Source of the DNA: Yeosuana marina
Lineage (GTDB): Bacteria > Bacteroidota > Bacteroidia > Flavobacteriales > Flavobacteriaceae
DNA length: 64,000 bases
Direction of reading: 5' to 3'
NCBI RefSeq assembly: GCF_011762485.1
Contig: NZ_JAAKGI010000008.1
Location: 180,305-244,304 of the forward strand
Within the stretch, counting starts at the first letter, position 1. Each line of letters opens with the position of its first letter. The translations under genes and the position numbers were made by a program. Shown here in pieces: positions 27,020-35,799 of this stretch. The notes below the pieces were generated by a model, which was not told where the DNA came from, ran no database searches, and saw only the letters and a list, made by a program, of their open reading frames with translations.

Positions 27020-27640
27020 CTATTTACAAGATTCTAACAACATTTTTGTTCTTTCTTCACCCCAATTTGGAGAAAATGGTGTTTCTGGTTTAAAGTTAGC
27101 AAAAAGTTCTAAAGCTCTTTCCAAATCTTTACAAAATGGCGTTGTGTCCTGTCCGAAATATTTAGCGCCTCCTATACCCCACTCTGCTTTACAGTACACA
27201 ACTCTGGGATTTTCTGGAGCTATTTGTTCGGCTTGCTCATAAATTGCTGCTACTTTAGGAGATAAAGTCATTCCATAGGTTGCTCCGTCATGAGCTACCC
27301 AAGCGGTATATAATAACGCTTGTAACACTAAAATTTCTGGATTGTTTTTTGAGATAGCCGTAGCATCATTAATTAAATCCTGTGCTTTTTTAAGTTGCGC
27401 TGATAATTTTTCTTCATCCTGAAGCCCAAAACTATTTACAATATTAACCTGAGCAGCATAATACGCAGGTAACCAATTATCTGGTTCTGCATTGGCGATA
27501 CGCTCAAACATGTTTGATGCTTCAACAGGTTTGTTCTGCCCCCAAAGTTCAAAGGCTTTTTGCATGCCTTTTTCATAATTTGTTTGAGCACTTACTAAGC
27601 TCGTTACAAATACAACTAAAATAATACTTAATTTTTGCAT
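27020..27640 (-). CDS. Secreted TPR-like protein, first gene of the kinase operon
   Basis: 206 residues from the ATG of MQKLSIIL (27640). Signal peptide to about residue 18 (LVSAQ), then helical TPR-type repeats: MQKAFELWGQNKPVEASNMF, LKKAQDLINDATAISKNNPE and YEQAEQIAPENPRVVYCKAE. Probably periplasmic and perhaps a scaffold or sensor partner of the LytS-like kinase that follows 26 bases later; this is inferred from position only. Its upstream region and first 75-90 codons are duplicated in the chimeric gene at 27847-28515. Confidence 0.75.
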   Translation of the reverse strand: MQKLSIILVVFVTSLVSAQTNYEKGMQKAFELWGQNKPVEASNMFERIANAEPDNWLPAYYAAQVNIVNSFGLQDEEKLSAQLKKAQDLINDATAISKNNPEILVLQALLYTAWVAHDGATYGMTLSPKVAAIYEQAEQIAPENPRVVYCKAEWGIGGAKYFGQDTTPFCKDLERALELFANFKPETPFSPNWGEERTKMLLESCK

Positions 27641-27759
27641 AATGATTGTTTTTAGATTATGAAACAAATATCTACTAAGAATGCAGCATTTTAAAAAGAG
27701 AGTAACCGAACCGTCGTATTTTCTGGATGAGATGTTATTGTTAACTGCTGTTCATAAAA

Positions 27760-27797
27760 AAACCACTTTAAAATCAAATCTGACCTTAAAGTGGTTT
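27760..27797 (-). terminator. Terminator after the chimeric gene (duplicated copy)
   Basis: Arms AAACCACTTTAA and TTAAAGTGGTTT, followed on the minus strand by a T-run. It is a mutated copy of the terminator at 28631-28669, with the inner stem partly destroyed. Confidence 0.8.
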
Positions 27798-27846
27798 TAA
27801 TAAAATATGTTTATTGTTTTTATAATTTATTGTTTTATACTCCTAT

Positions 27847-28515
27847 TTAGCTGGTCTTATATTCGAACACTATAGGCACGCTGTATCCTACTTTTACTGG
27901 TTTGCCTCGTTGTTTACCTGGAGTCATTTTTGGAAGTAAACTAATGATGCGTTCTGCTTCTTTTTTTAAAATTTTACTCGTTCCTCTTGATCTAATATTG
28001 GTAACATATCCATTTGAATCAATTGTAAAAATCACATATACTTTTCCTTGTATTCCAAAATCTAAAGCAACTTCTGGGTATATAAAATTCTTTGCGATGT
28101 GGGCTTCTATACTTTCTTGAAAACAATCTCTTCTGTGATCTTTTGAAACATTTTCACAACCTGAAAAAACAGGAACGTCTTCAATGATTGAAATTGGTAT
28201 TTCAACATATTCTTCAACGTTTTCAATATACACAGCATCTGAAATTGTATGGCCTTGAGTTGTTTCGGCACTTGCAATGCCTATCTCTTCCCCTTTTTTA
28301 CCAAAACTATTTAAACTATGTATTTGAGTTGGATAATAGGTAAATATCCCATTTTCTGGTTCTGAATTAGCAATATGCTCAAACATGTTGGGGTTTTCTA
28401 TTGGGCTGTTATTTCCCAAAAATTCAAAGGCCTTTTGCATGGCTTGTTCGTGATTTGTTTTTGCATTCAGTAAGCTGGTTACGAACGCCACTAAAATAAT
28501 AACTGATTTTTTCAT
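27847..28515 (-). CDS. Chimeric secreted protein: TPR-like N-terminus fused to TonB C-terminal domain
   Basis: 222 residues from the ATG of MKKSVIIL (28515). Residues 1 to about 75-90 are homologous to the downstream TPR-like gene (same signal peptide, then MQKAFEF, NMFEHIANSEPEN, LNSFG). Residues 112-222 align without gaps to residues 132-242 of the upstream TonB (VPVFSGCEN, LDFGIQGKVYVIFTIDS, MTPGKQRGKPV). It lacks the membrane anchor and proline-rich stretch of TonB and has a cleavable signal peptide instead, so it would be a free periplasmic TonB C-domain. Promoter and terminator copies show it is the junction of a tandem duplication. It may be functional or decaying; the frame is intact. 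Confidence 0.88.
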   Translation of the reverse strand: MKKSVIILVAFVTSLLNAKTNHEQAMQKAFEFLGNNSPIENPNMFEHIANSEPENGIFTYYPTQIHSLNSFGKKGEEIGIASAETTQGHTISDAVYIENVEEYVEIPISIIEDVPVFSGCENVSKDHRRDCFQESIEAHIAKNFIYPEVALDFGIQGKVYVIFTIDSNGYVTNIRSRGTSKILKKEAERIISLLPKMTPGKQRGKPVKVGYSVPIVFEYKTS

Positions 28516-28630
28516 AATGATTGATTTTAAATTATGCACAAATATGCCACGGGATATGCATATTTAAAAAAGAGACTAACTGAATTGTTATATTTAGAGG
28601 ACGGGATGTATTTGAAAAACAGAGAATAAA

Positions 28631-28669
28631 AAACCACTTTAAAATCAAATTCTGATTTTAAAGTGGTTT
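28631..28669 (-). terminator. Terminator after tonB
   Basis: Perfect 17-bp stem (28631-28647 with 28653-28669), loop AATTC, followed on the minus strand by a T-run. Intact parent of the copy at 27760-27797. Confidence 0.88.
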
Positions 28670-28750
28670 CAATAAAAACGTGTTTTTGTCATGGACACGT
28701 AAACCCTTTTTTAAGACATGTTTATTCTTTTATAACTTTACACCCAATAT

Positions 28751-29479
28751 TTAGCTTGCCATAAATTTAAATACTATAGGAACGCTATACGGTACTCTTA
28801 CAGGTTTGCCACGTTGTTTGCCAGGTGTCATCTGTGGTAATAATTTAATAATACGCTCTGCTTCTTTTTCTAAAATTTTGTCTGGTCCTCTTGATCTAAT
28901 ACCGGTTACATTTCCTTTTGAATCAATTACAAACATTACAAACACTTTTCCTTGAATACCAAGATCTAAAGCAGCTTCTGGATAATTAAAATTATTTCTT
29001 ACATGAGCATCCATCTTTTCTTGAAAGCAATTTCTTCTTTGGCTTTTAGCTACATTTTCACAACCTGGAAAAACAGGAATATCTTCAATAACTGAAAATG
29101 GCACTTCAACGTCTTCTTCAACTTCTTCGACAGCAACATCTTCCACTGAAACAATTGGAGCCGCAATCTTATCACTTTGGTCTGTTTCTGTGCTTTGTAT
29201 AACTGTCTCTTTAACATCTTCAGTATTTTCAACTATTTGAATAGACTCTTGAATAGCTGCAGGTGGTGGAGGTGGTGGAGGTGTATTAATTTTTACTATA
29301 GGAATATCGTCCTCTAAATCAGCCTCCATATTTACAACATCAATACTAACCTCTGATTTATCATAGGTTTTATACTCTAGTAATTGCCAAGAAATAAACA
29401 GCATTATATTAAGTCCGAGCGCAAAATAAAGACTGCTATTTCGTCCAATTTCAACTTGTGGGTTCTTTTTTGTTTCCAT
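28751..29479 (-). CDS. tonB: Energy transducer TonB
   Basis: 242 residues. Short cytoplasmic N-terminus, one uncleaved helix (about 17-34), a run of seven prolines (67-73), an acidic Val/Glu-rich linker (about 80-130), and a TonB C-terminal domain (about 135-240) with FNYPEAALDLGIQGKVFVMF and MTPGKQRGKPVRVPYSVPI. It links inner-membrane proton energy to TonB-dependent receptors, of which two are in this window. An ATGA-N6-TCAT operator and matched -7 element lie upstream. No exbB/exbD is adjacent. Confidence 0.92.
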   Translation of the reverse strand: METKKNPQVEIGRNSSLYFALGLNIMLFISWQLLEYKTYDKSEVSIDVVNMEADLEDDIPIVKINTPPPPPPPAAIQESIQIVENTEDVKETVIQSTETDQSDKIAAPIVSVEDVAVEEVEEDVEVPFSVIEDIPVFPGCENVAKSQRRNCFQEKMDAHVRNNFNYPEAALDLGIQGKVFVMFVIDSKGNVTGIRSRGPDKILEKEAERIIKLLPQMTPGKQRGKPVRVPYSVPIVFKFMAS

Positions 29480-29504
29480 GACTAAAACTATTTAATTACT
29501 CCCT

Positions 29505-29512
29505 TAAAGTTA
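29505..29512 (-). promoter_or_regulatory. -7-like element of tonB
   Basis: Minus strand TAACTTTA, one mismatch to TAnnTTTG. It starts 29.5 nt from the operator centre at 29541.5, exactly as at ccoS and hemN. Confidence 0.5.
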
Positions 29513-29534
29513 GTCAAAACTGCTGCTAAAAAAT

Positions 29535-29548
29535 ATGATTTTTATCAT
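29535..29548. promoter_or_regulatory. Crp/Fnr-like operator upstream of tonB
   Basis: ATGA-TTTTTA-TCAT, 55 nt upstream of the tonB start codon. Third copy of the motif also found at ccoS and hemN. Confidence 0.6.
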
Positions 29549-29663
29549 GTAAAGGGGCTGTTTTTAAGAATATAACAACTTAATAACATTAAAAACTATT
29601 AAAATTATGATATCCTTAAAAATTATTTAAAACACCACTAGCAAATATTTAAATAAGACGCAT

Positions 29664-29699
29664 TAAAAAAAACCGCCGATTTTCATCGGCGGTTTTTTT
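29664..29699. terminator. Strong terminator after the giant nuclease gene
   Basis: A-run, stem ACCGCCGAT / ATCGGCGGT, loop TTTC, T-run. Usable on both strands; on the minus strand it closes the 5.9-kb gene. Confidence 0.9.
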
Positions 29700-29717
29700 A
29701 ATAGTGTTTTTAAACTA

Positions 29718-32700
29718 TTATTCTTTTATAAGAGTTTCTGTTCCCTGAAGTTCTCCATCAACATAAACTTTTAGATAGTAATATCCTCTTCTCAAATACC
29801 ATAATGGCAATACTAGTTTATCTTTTTGACAAAAGAAACCTTCTTGAGATTTATATACTAATCTACCATAATGATTATAGACTAAAATTTTAATCTTAGA
29901 GTTAACATTAGTATTCTCTAACTTCACAGCAACAAAGGCCTTAAACGGATTAGGATAAATTCTATAAGTGATATCATCATTATTGTCATTAACAGTATCA
30001 CATGACCCTAAAACATCCCCATGGTTTAAATGTGCTTGTACTGCTCTTTCTGAAACACAAATACTTCGTCCATTATGACACATTTCTACTTTTGGATGTC
30101 TTTCGTTATTTCCGCATTGCACATCAACCACATTAACAACTATTTCTGCATCTAAAGCACATCCATTAGCATCCGTTACTGTCACGGAATATGTTGTAGT
30201 TTCTTCAGGACACACTGTAATAGCATTTGTAGTTTCATCTGTACTCCATAAATAACTATAAGGTGCAACACCTCCTAAAACATCTGAAATAGCTATCGTT
30301 GCACAAGATTCTGGTGCATAACCATAATACACAGTTGTATCATCTGTTTTAGTTATTTCTAATGGTGTCGGTTCTTCTACTACAACCTCACCTGTCACTT
30401 CTTTTCCTAAGGCATCAGTTACTATTACAGAATACGTTCCTCCAACTAACCCTACTGCTGTTGCGCTTGTTTGTCCATCGCTCCATAAATAATTGTAAGG
30501 AGCAATTCCACCTGAAACACTAACAGTAGCAGAACCATTTTGTTCTCCTGCACAGGTAACATTAGTCGCAGTAATATCATGTAACTTTAATTCATTGATT
30601 AAAAAACGCGCTGAGACTGGAAAATGATCTGAGGTCGTTGAAGTATAGTTAGAATTATAAAATTCATAACCAACACTAACAGAGCCTTCAATATAAATTG
30701 GAGTCACCTCATTAGAAACCATGATATGGTCTATCATATTTTCTCTAAACACATAAGAACGATAATCTTCTGCACTTAAAGCACTAGTTACAATATTATA
30801 GTTAGCAAAATCATTAACATATTTTTCGTAGGTACTAATTGTTGTTGACACATTATCGGCAACTGTTTCATCTACATCATCATTGTAATCACCTAAAATT
30901 ATAAGATTCGCATCTGGGTATTGAACATCTAAGGTGTCTTTAAGAACCTCAACATCATATTTTCGCATGTCATAACGCTCTTGAGACTCCGTTCCGCTAT
31001 TGGCTCTAGCATGCAACGAGACTATATTAAATTGCTTTGTTTCGCCATTTAAAGTAACATTAGCAGTCATCATAAATGGTAACCGACCACTTGCATAAAA
31101 ACGTGTTTTATCAGCAACTGGATAATCTGTTAAAGCAGAATCATCGCCACCATTGTAATATGGGTGAATACTTTTTAAAAGCACTTTTGTACCTTCCACC
31201 GAAACCGTATTAGCATTGTATATAAATCCAACTTTTTGTTGAGTTCCGGTTTCATCGTTTGGATATGATACAGCATCAGAAAGCACATAAGCATATCCAG
31301 GCATTTCACTTACTAATTGAGCAAACAAAGCATCATCTGACACTTCTTCAACTGCATATACATCGGCATCTAATTTTTGAAGAACAGCTATAACACTTTC
31401 TTTTTGAATGTCATCTGATAATGGGTTTCCAGCAGTTGGCGAATTTGTTTCATCTCCAAACCACTCTATATTCCATGCCACAACATCAAATGTTTTATCT
31501 TTTGTAACTGGAATTGAACTTCCTAAAGGCACATAATCTCCAGCGCAAGGCATATCAGATTTCATTCGAGGTAACAATTGGTAGGTTTCATAAAAACGCC
31601 CGACAACCCCAACAATACCATCACAAGATTCTGGTTGCCCCAAACCTACTAAATCATCAACATCATTATCTATTCGTAATTCACCTTGTCCGCTAGCATC
31701 TGATAATACATAGTTTGAGTTTCCAAAAAGAATATCTCCTGGTTTTGGAAACGCAGGATTTAAAATGTTTACTAATTCTGAAGGATGATTACCCATTTCT
31801 GCCAATGTAATGGTGATTGCAGTTATTGGTTTTTTCGGTAATCCATTATTCTCAACATTAGTAACCGCACTAATTTGAATTTGATCATTAAAAGCACTAC
31901 GTGTTCCAGTAACTGTAATGGAATCACCTATTTTAAAATTACCTTCACCATGAACTGCTTCATCAAAAATTGCAATAGCTGCGGTTTTATCTTGAAGATA
32001 GGCAGAACCTGCAAACTGATCTGAAACCGTTAATACACCGCTTACGGTTACTAGTTCTCCATCAGCCGTATTACGAGCGTCTAAAATTGAAATCACTGCT
32101 GGAGGAGGAATAACTGCTCCGTTTTCTGTTCCAGGTGACGGAATTGCTTGCGTATAAGTTGTTGTATTTCTTGCTCCACCACTTCCGTTAGGAATACGCT
32201 GCATGGATTGATTATCTTTATCTCCCATGCCAGCTTCATTAACTTGAGGCTCTCCCGTGTTTAACAAGGCCAACAATTCTGTATCATCACTGTCATCAGT
32301 ATCATAAACCAAAGCATCAAGCAACAACTCATCAACTAAAATAGGCGTGTTATTAGGAAAACTAGTTGCATCTCCTTTATACAGCGCAACAGCATCTGGT
32401 CCATTTTGAATTCCATTAGTAGTGAAAGACACTAAATCTACGTTAGTAACACCTGCACTACCAATTACAAAATAACCATTCGCATTAGTAGAATAACCGT
32501 CTAAGTCTATTGCATTATAACTTAAATCATTACTTCCGTTATACAACACAACCACTAAGCCATCTAATGATGTATTTCCAGAACCTCCGTCATACAATTC
32601 AATAAATTCTAAAGCATCTGTACCAGGATTATCTGAATCTACTTCGTTAATAATTATTTGGGCTGGTTCCGACATTTTATATGTAGCTGTAGGAAATGGA

Positions 32701-35669
32701 TTTACTGCCGTAGCATTGGTTGTTTCATTATCCAAAGCATTAATACCACTAAACGACCAATTATCTAAAATAAATGTACTTCCATCTGGTCCTGTGTTTT
32801 CATTTCTATACACCCATCCATCTAAATAATCCCAAGCTTGACCTGAACCATCTGTATTGATGTCTCCAAAAACATCAACAACAACTCCATCTTTAAACAA
32901 CTCAATAGCATCATCTCCGTTTATAGCTGCTGCGCCAGAAGTATAATTAGGAGCAAACCCAAAGAAACTTGTAAAACCAGGAACTTCGGTCGCTATATAA
33001 ATAAAGTCGCCTTTACTTGCTGATTCAGCAGGGAATGTAAACTCTTCCCCGTCTGTTCCACCTCCGTTATTAGCAGAACCAAATCCGTAAACACTTAAAT
33101 CTGCAATATCTTGAGTAACGTATAACTCTATGGCTTTAGGAATACCACCCGTTAGCGGTCCATCTGCAATTCCTGTAATTATTAAAGCACTTCCAGAAAC
33201 TGTTGTCTCCTTAGTTGTTGTAAAGCTAATTGTAGCTGTTGTTGCAGACGTATTTCCTGCAGCATCTAATGCAACAACGGTTAACATATAGTTGGTTTCT
33301 CCTGTTAATCCTTCAACAGTAAATGATGTATTAGTCGTGGATCCTAAAAGCGTTGCTCCATCAAAAATTTGATATTCTGTAACAGCAACGTTATCTGTGG
33401 CGGCATCCCAAGACAAATCTGTGGTTGTAGCTGCTATATTTTGTGCTGCTAAATTAGTGGGAACAGATGGTGCTTCTGTATCTGTAGTGCCTCCTAAAAT
33501 ATTTTCGGTTCCAGGGGTAGGCACTAACATAGCATACCCACTTGTATTTCTTGCACCTCCTTGACCATTAGGAATACGTTGCATAGAATTTGTTGTACCA
33601 TTGCCTCCTTCATTTTCATCTACCTGAGGTTCTAACGCATTTAATAATGCTAAAAGCCCAGCATCATCAGCGTCACTGGTGCCATAAACCAAAGCATCAA
33701 CTAACGTATCATCTACTAAAACTACTGTATTATTAGGAAAACTATCTGCATCACCTTTATATAGCGCAACAGCATCTGCCCCATTTTGGATTCCATTTGT
33801 TGTGAATATTGCTAAATCTACATTTGGAACATTGGCACTACCGATTACAAAATATCCATTCTCATCAGTTGTATAACCATTTAAGTCAATTGTTTTATAA
33901 CTTAAATCATTATTATCTCCATTAAACAACACAACTACAAAGCCGTCCAAAGATGAGTTTCCAACACCTCCATCATACAATTCAATAAACTCTGCCGCAT
34001 CTGTACTAGGTTGATCTGCATCCACTTCATTAATTACAATAGAAGGGGTTCCTGTTGTTATAGCTGTTCCTTCTAATTTTACATCATCAAATCCAGCATA
34101 ATCACTACCTCCGTTTTGTTTTACATATAATTGAAGTCCAACACGACTGACCGTATTTGGAATAGCTTGAGAAATCTGTTCCCAATCTACAGTGCTGTAA
34201 GGACTCCCAACCGTAATTGTTGTTACTCCTTGAGATACATCATCATAAAAAAGCTCGTAAGTTACAACATCTCCATTAGCAACGTCAAACCCTACAATAT
34301 TAACTCCAAAAGACAATACAACATCTTGATAACCTGTAATATCTATAGCATCAAAAGATAGTGTTCCGCCATCAGCAGTTCCACAATTTCCTTCTAAATC
34401 TTGAACTCCAAAAAAGCTATTTCCTGTTTTAGGAGCTGCTATAGATCCTACACTAGAAACCACTTGCCAAACATCACCACCATTATTACAAGGAACTGGT
34501 GATTGCGTGTAAGCCCATGTATCATTTGCAGATCCTTCATAACCTTGAAACGCAATAAAATCTCCTGTAGGAGGTGTAACAACATCTTCTAAAGTTGTAA
34601 TTGAAACTGTATTACTTGCAGCCGATACATTACTAGCCGCATCGATAGCTTTAACAGTAAATGCATAAGCTGTACTTGAAGTTAAACCTGCAACGGTATA
34701 TGTTGTAGTTGTTGAAGTCCCTATTTGTGTCTCCTCATTAAAAATTTGATAAGCAATCACGCCCACGTTATCAGTAGAAGTATTCCACGATAAATCTGTT
34801 GTTGTAGCCGTTATATTTGACGCTACTAAATTTGAAGGAATACTTGGCGCTTCAATATCTGTGGATGTATTTTCAAAACGATTTTCTGCTTGCGGCCCAC
34901 CCCAGATAGACGTTGCAAAAGCTGGATTATCTATAAAAGGGTTTCTATTCCCTTGAATCCCTTCTAAGATTACATTTCTATTAATTTCAACTTGAGATAC
35001 AGGATCTTCAGCATTCCACTCTAAAAAAATATCACGCATCTCTGGGCTGTAAGTAGAACTACCTAACCCTACATTTGATGGCAAACAACGATCTCCATAT
35101 CGTATATACATATACATCATCATACGAGCGACATCACCTTTCCATTCATCACCCGGATAAAATCCAGTATTTACGACTTTTGCATTACCAGACCCATCTG
35201 TATAAAGACGATTGCTTCTAATTGCATTCAATTGAACATCTGAAGCTCTTAAATGATGTGCATCAGACCCAGGTCCTGTTTCGCCCAGATTTGGATCTCC
35301 TAAAGATTTTGCATAAGTGTGCTCTCTATTCCAATCTCCAACATTACCTCCATTCAGATCTTTTGAACGCGTTCTGTCATTGGTAATATCGGAATCAGAA
35401 TCATCAGACCCATAAATCAACAATACATTGTTTGGATTAGTAGGATCTAAATCTGTCTGCTTTAATGCATCCCAAACACCTGGTGTGTAAGTTAAAATTG
35501 TTGTTTGAGTATCTGTTACTAACGTAGCGAGGTTTGCTTTTAAACTTGCTCCTGTAACAGTAATGTCTGTTCCGTTGTAATAACTCGGAACTTGCGCATA
35601 ACTAAACGTTAATGATAGCAATGCTAGAACCCTTACAAAAAAGCTCTTTTTTAAGTAATTTTTTTTCAT
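29718..35669 (-). CDS. Giant secreted protein with endonuclease I and endonuclease/exonuclease/phosphatase modules, T9SS substrate
   Basis: 1983 residues from the ATG of MKKNYLKK (35669). Approximate order: signal peptide 1-25; endonuclease I-like domain 28-270 (WNREHTYAKSLGDP near 111, SDAHHLRASD near 135); fibronectin III 276-365; jelly-roll-like region 375-540; lamin-tail-like domain 545-730; fibronectin III 733-825; two more lamin-tail-like domains 830-1000 and 1010-1180; OB-fold region 1190-1385; EEP nuclease domain 1396-1690 (WNIEWFG, ILGDYNDD, DHIMVSNE, SDHFPVSARF); SprB-type repeat 1700-1770; Ig-like 1770-1850; type IX sorting domain from about 1900 (YRIYPNPF to the end). Likely cell-surface or released and active on extracellular DNA or RNA. 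Confidence 0.9.
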   Translation of the reverse strand: MKKNYLKKSFFVRVLALLSLTFSYAQVPSYYNGTDITVTGASLKANLATLVTDTQTTILTYTPGVWDALKQTDLDPTNPNNVLLIYGSDDSDSDITNDRTRSKDLNGGNVGDWNREHTYAKSLGDPNLGETGPGSDAHHLRASDVQLNAIRSNRLYTDGSGNAKVVNTGFYPGDEWKGDVARMMMYMYIRYGDRCLPSNVGLGSSTYSPEMRDIFLEWNAEDPVSQVEINRNVILEGIQGNRNPFIDNPAFATSIWGGPQAENRFENTSTDIEAPSIPSNLVASNITATTTDLSWNTSTDNVGVIAYQIFNEETQIGTSTTTTYTVAGLTSSTAYAFTVKAIDAASNVSAASNTVSITTLEDVVTPPTGDFIAFQGYEGSANDTWAYTQSPVPCNNGGDVWQVVSSVGSIAAPKTGNSFFGVQDLEGNCGTADGGTLSFDAIDITGYQDVVLSFGVNIVGFDVANGDVVTYELFYDDVSQGVTTITVGSPYSTVDWEQISQAIPNTVSRVGLQLYVKQNGGSDYAGFDDVKLEGTAITTGTPSIVINEVDADQPSTDAAEFIELYDGGVGNSSLDGFVVVLFNGDNNDLSYKTIDLNGYTTDENGYFVIGSANVPNVDLAIFTTNGIQNGADAVALYKGDADSFPNNTVVLVDDTLVDALVYGTSDADDAGLLALLNALEPQVDENEGGNGTTNSMQRIPNGQGGARNTSGYAMLVPTPGTENILGGTTDTEAPSVPTNLAAQNIAATTTDLSWDAATDNVAVTEYQIFDGATLLGSTTNTSFTVEGLTGETNYMLTVVALDAAGNTSATTATISFTTTKETTVSGSALIITGIADGPLTGGIPKAIELYVTQDIADLSVYGFGSANNGGGTDGEEFTFPAESASKGDFIYIATEVPGFTSFFGFAPNYTSGAAAINGDDAIELFKDGVVVDVFGDINTDGSGQAWDYLDGWVYRNENTGPDGSTFILDNWSFSGINALDNETTNATAVNPFPTATYKMSEPAQIIINEVDSDNPGTDALEFIELYDGGSGNTSLDGLVVVLYNGSNDLSYNAIDLDGYSTNANGYFVIGSAGVTNVDLVSFTTNGIQNGPDAVALYKGDATSFPNNTPILVDELLLDALVYDTDDSDDTELLALLNTGEPQVNEAGMGDKDNQSMQRIPNGSGGARNTTTYTQAIPSPGTENGAVIPPPAVISILDARNTADGELVTVSGVLTVSDQFAGSAYLQDKTAAIAIFDEAVHGEGNFKIGDSITVTGTRSAFNDQIQISAVTNVENNGLPKKPITAITITLAEMGNHPSELVNILNPAFPKPGDILFGNSNYVLSDASGQGELRIDNDVDDLVGLGQPESCDGIVGVVGRFYETYQLLPRMKSDMPCAGDYVPLGSSIPVTKDKTFDVVAWNIEWFGDETNSPTAGNPLSDDIQKESVIAVLQKLDADVYAVEEVSDDALFAQLVSEMPGYAYVLSDAVSYPNDETGTQQKVGFIYNANTVSVEGTKVLLKSIHPYYNGGDDSALTDYPVADKTRFYASGRLPFMMTANVTLNGETKQFNIVSLHARANSGTESQERYDMRKYDVEVLKDTLDVQYPDANLIILGDYNDDVDETVADNVSTTISTYEKYVNDFANYNIVTSALSAEDYRSYVFRENMIDHIMVSNEVTPIYIEGSVSVGYEFYNSNYTSTTSDHFPVSARFLINELKLHDITATNVTCAGEQNGSATVSVSGGIAPYNYLWSDGQTSATAVGLVGGTYSVIVTDALGKEVTGEVVVEEPTPLEITKTDDTTVYYGYAPESCATIAISDVLGGVAPYSYLWSTDETTNAITVCPEETTTYSVTVTDANGCALDAEIVVNVVDVQCGNNERHPKVEMCHNGRSICVSERAVQAHLNHGDVLGSCDTVNDNNDDITYRIYPNPFKAFVAVKLENTNVNSKIKILVYNHYGRLVYKSQEGFFCQKDKLVLPLWYLRRGYYYLKVYVDGELQGTETLIKE

Positions 35670-35799
35670 ATAGTTAAATGATTTTAGTCCTAACAAACAT
35701 ACAAATAAGGACTTAAAATCTGGATTTTATTTATTAACTAAGAGTTAACAAACTATCAAATTTAAGAAAGGAAAACACCCAATAACTATATTAATATTA

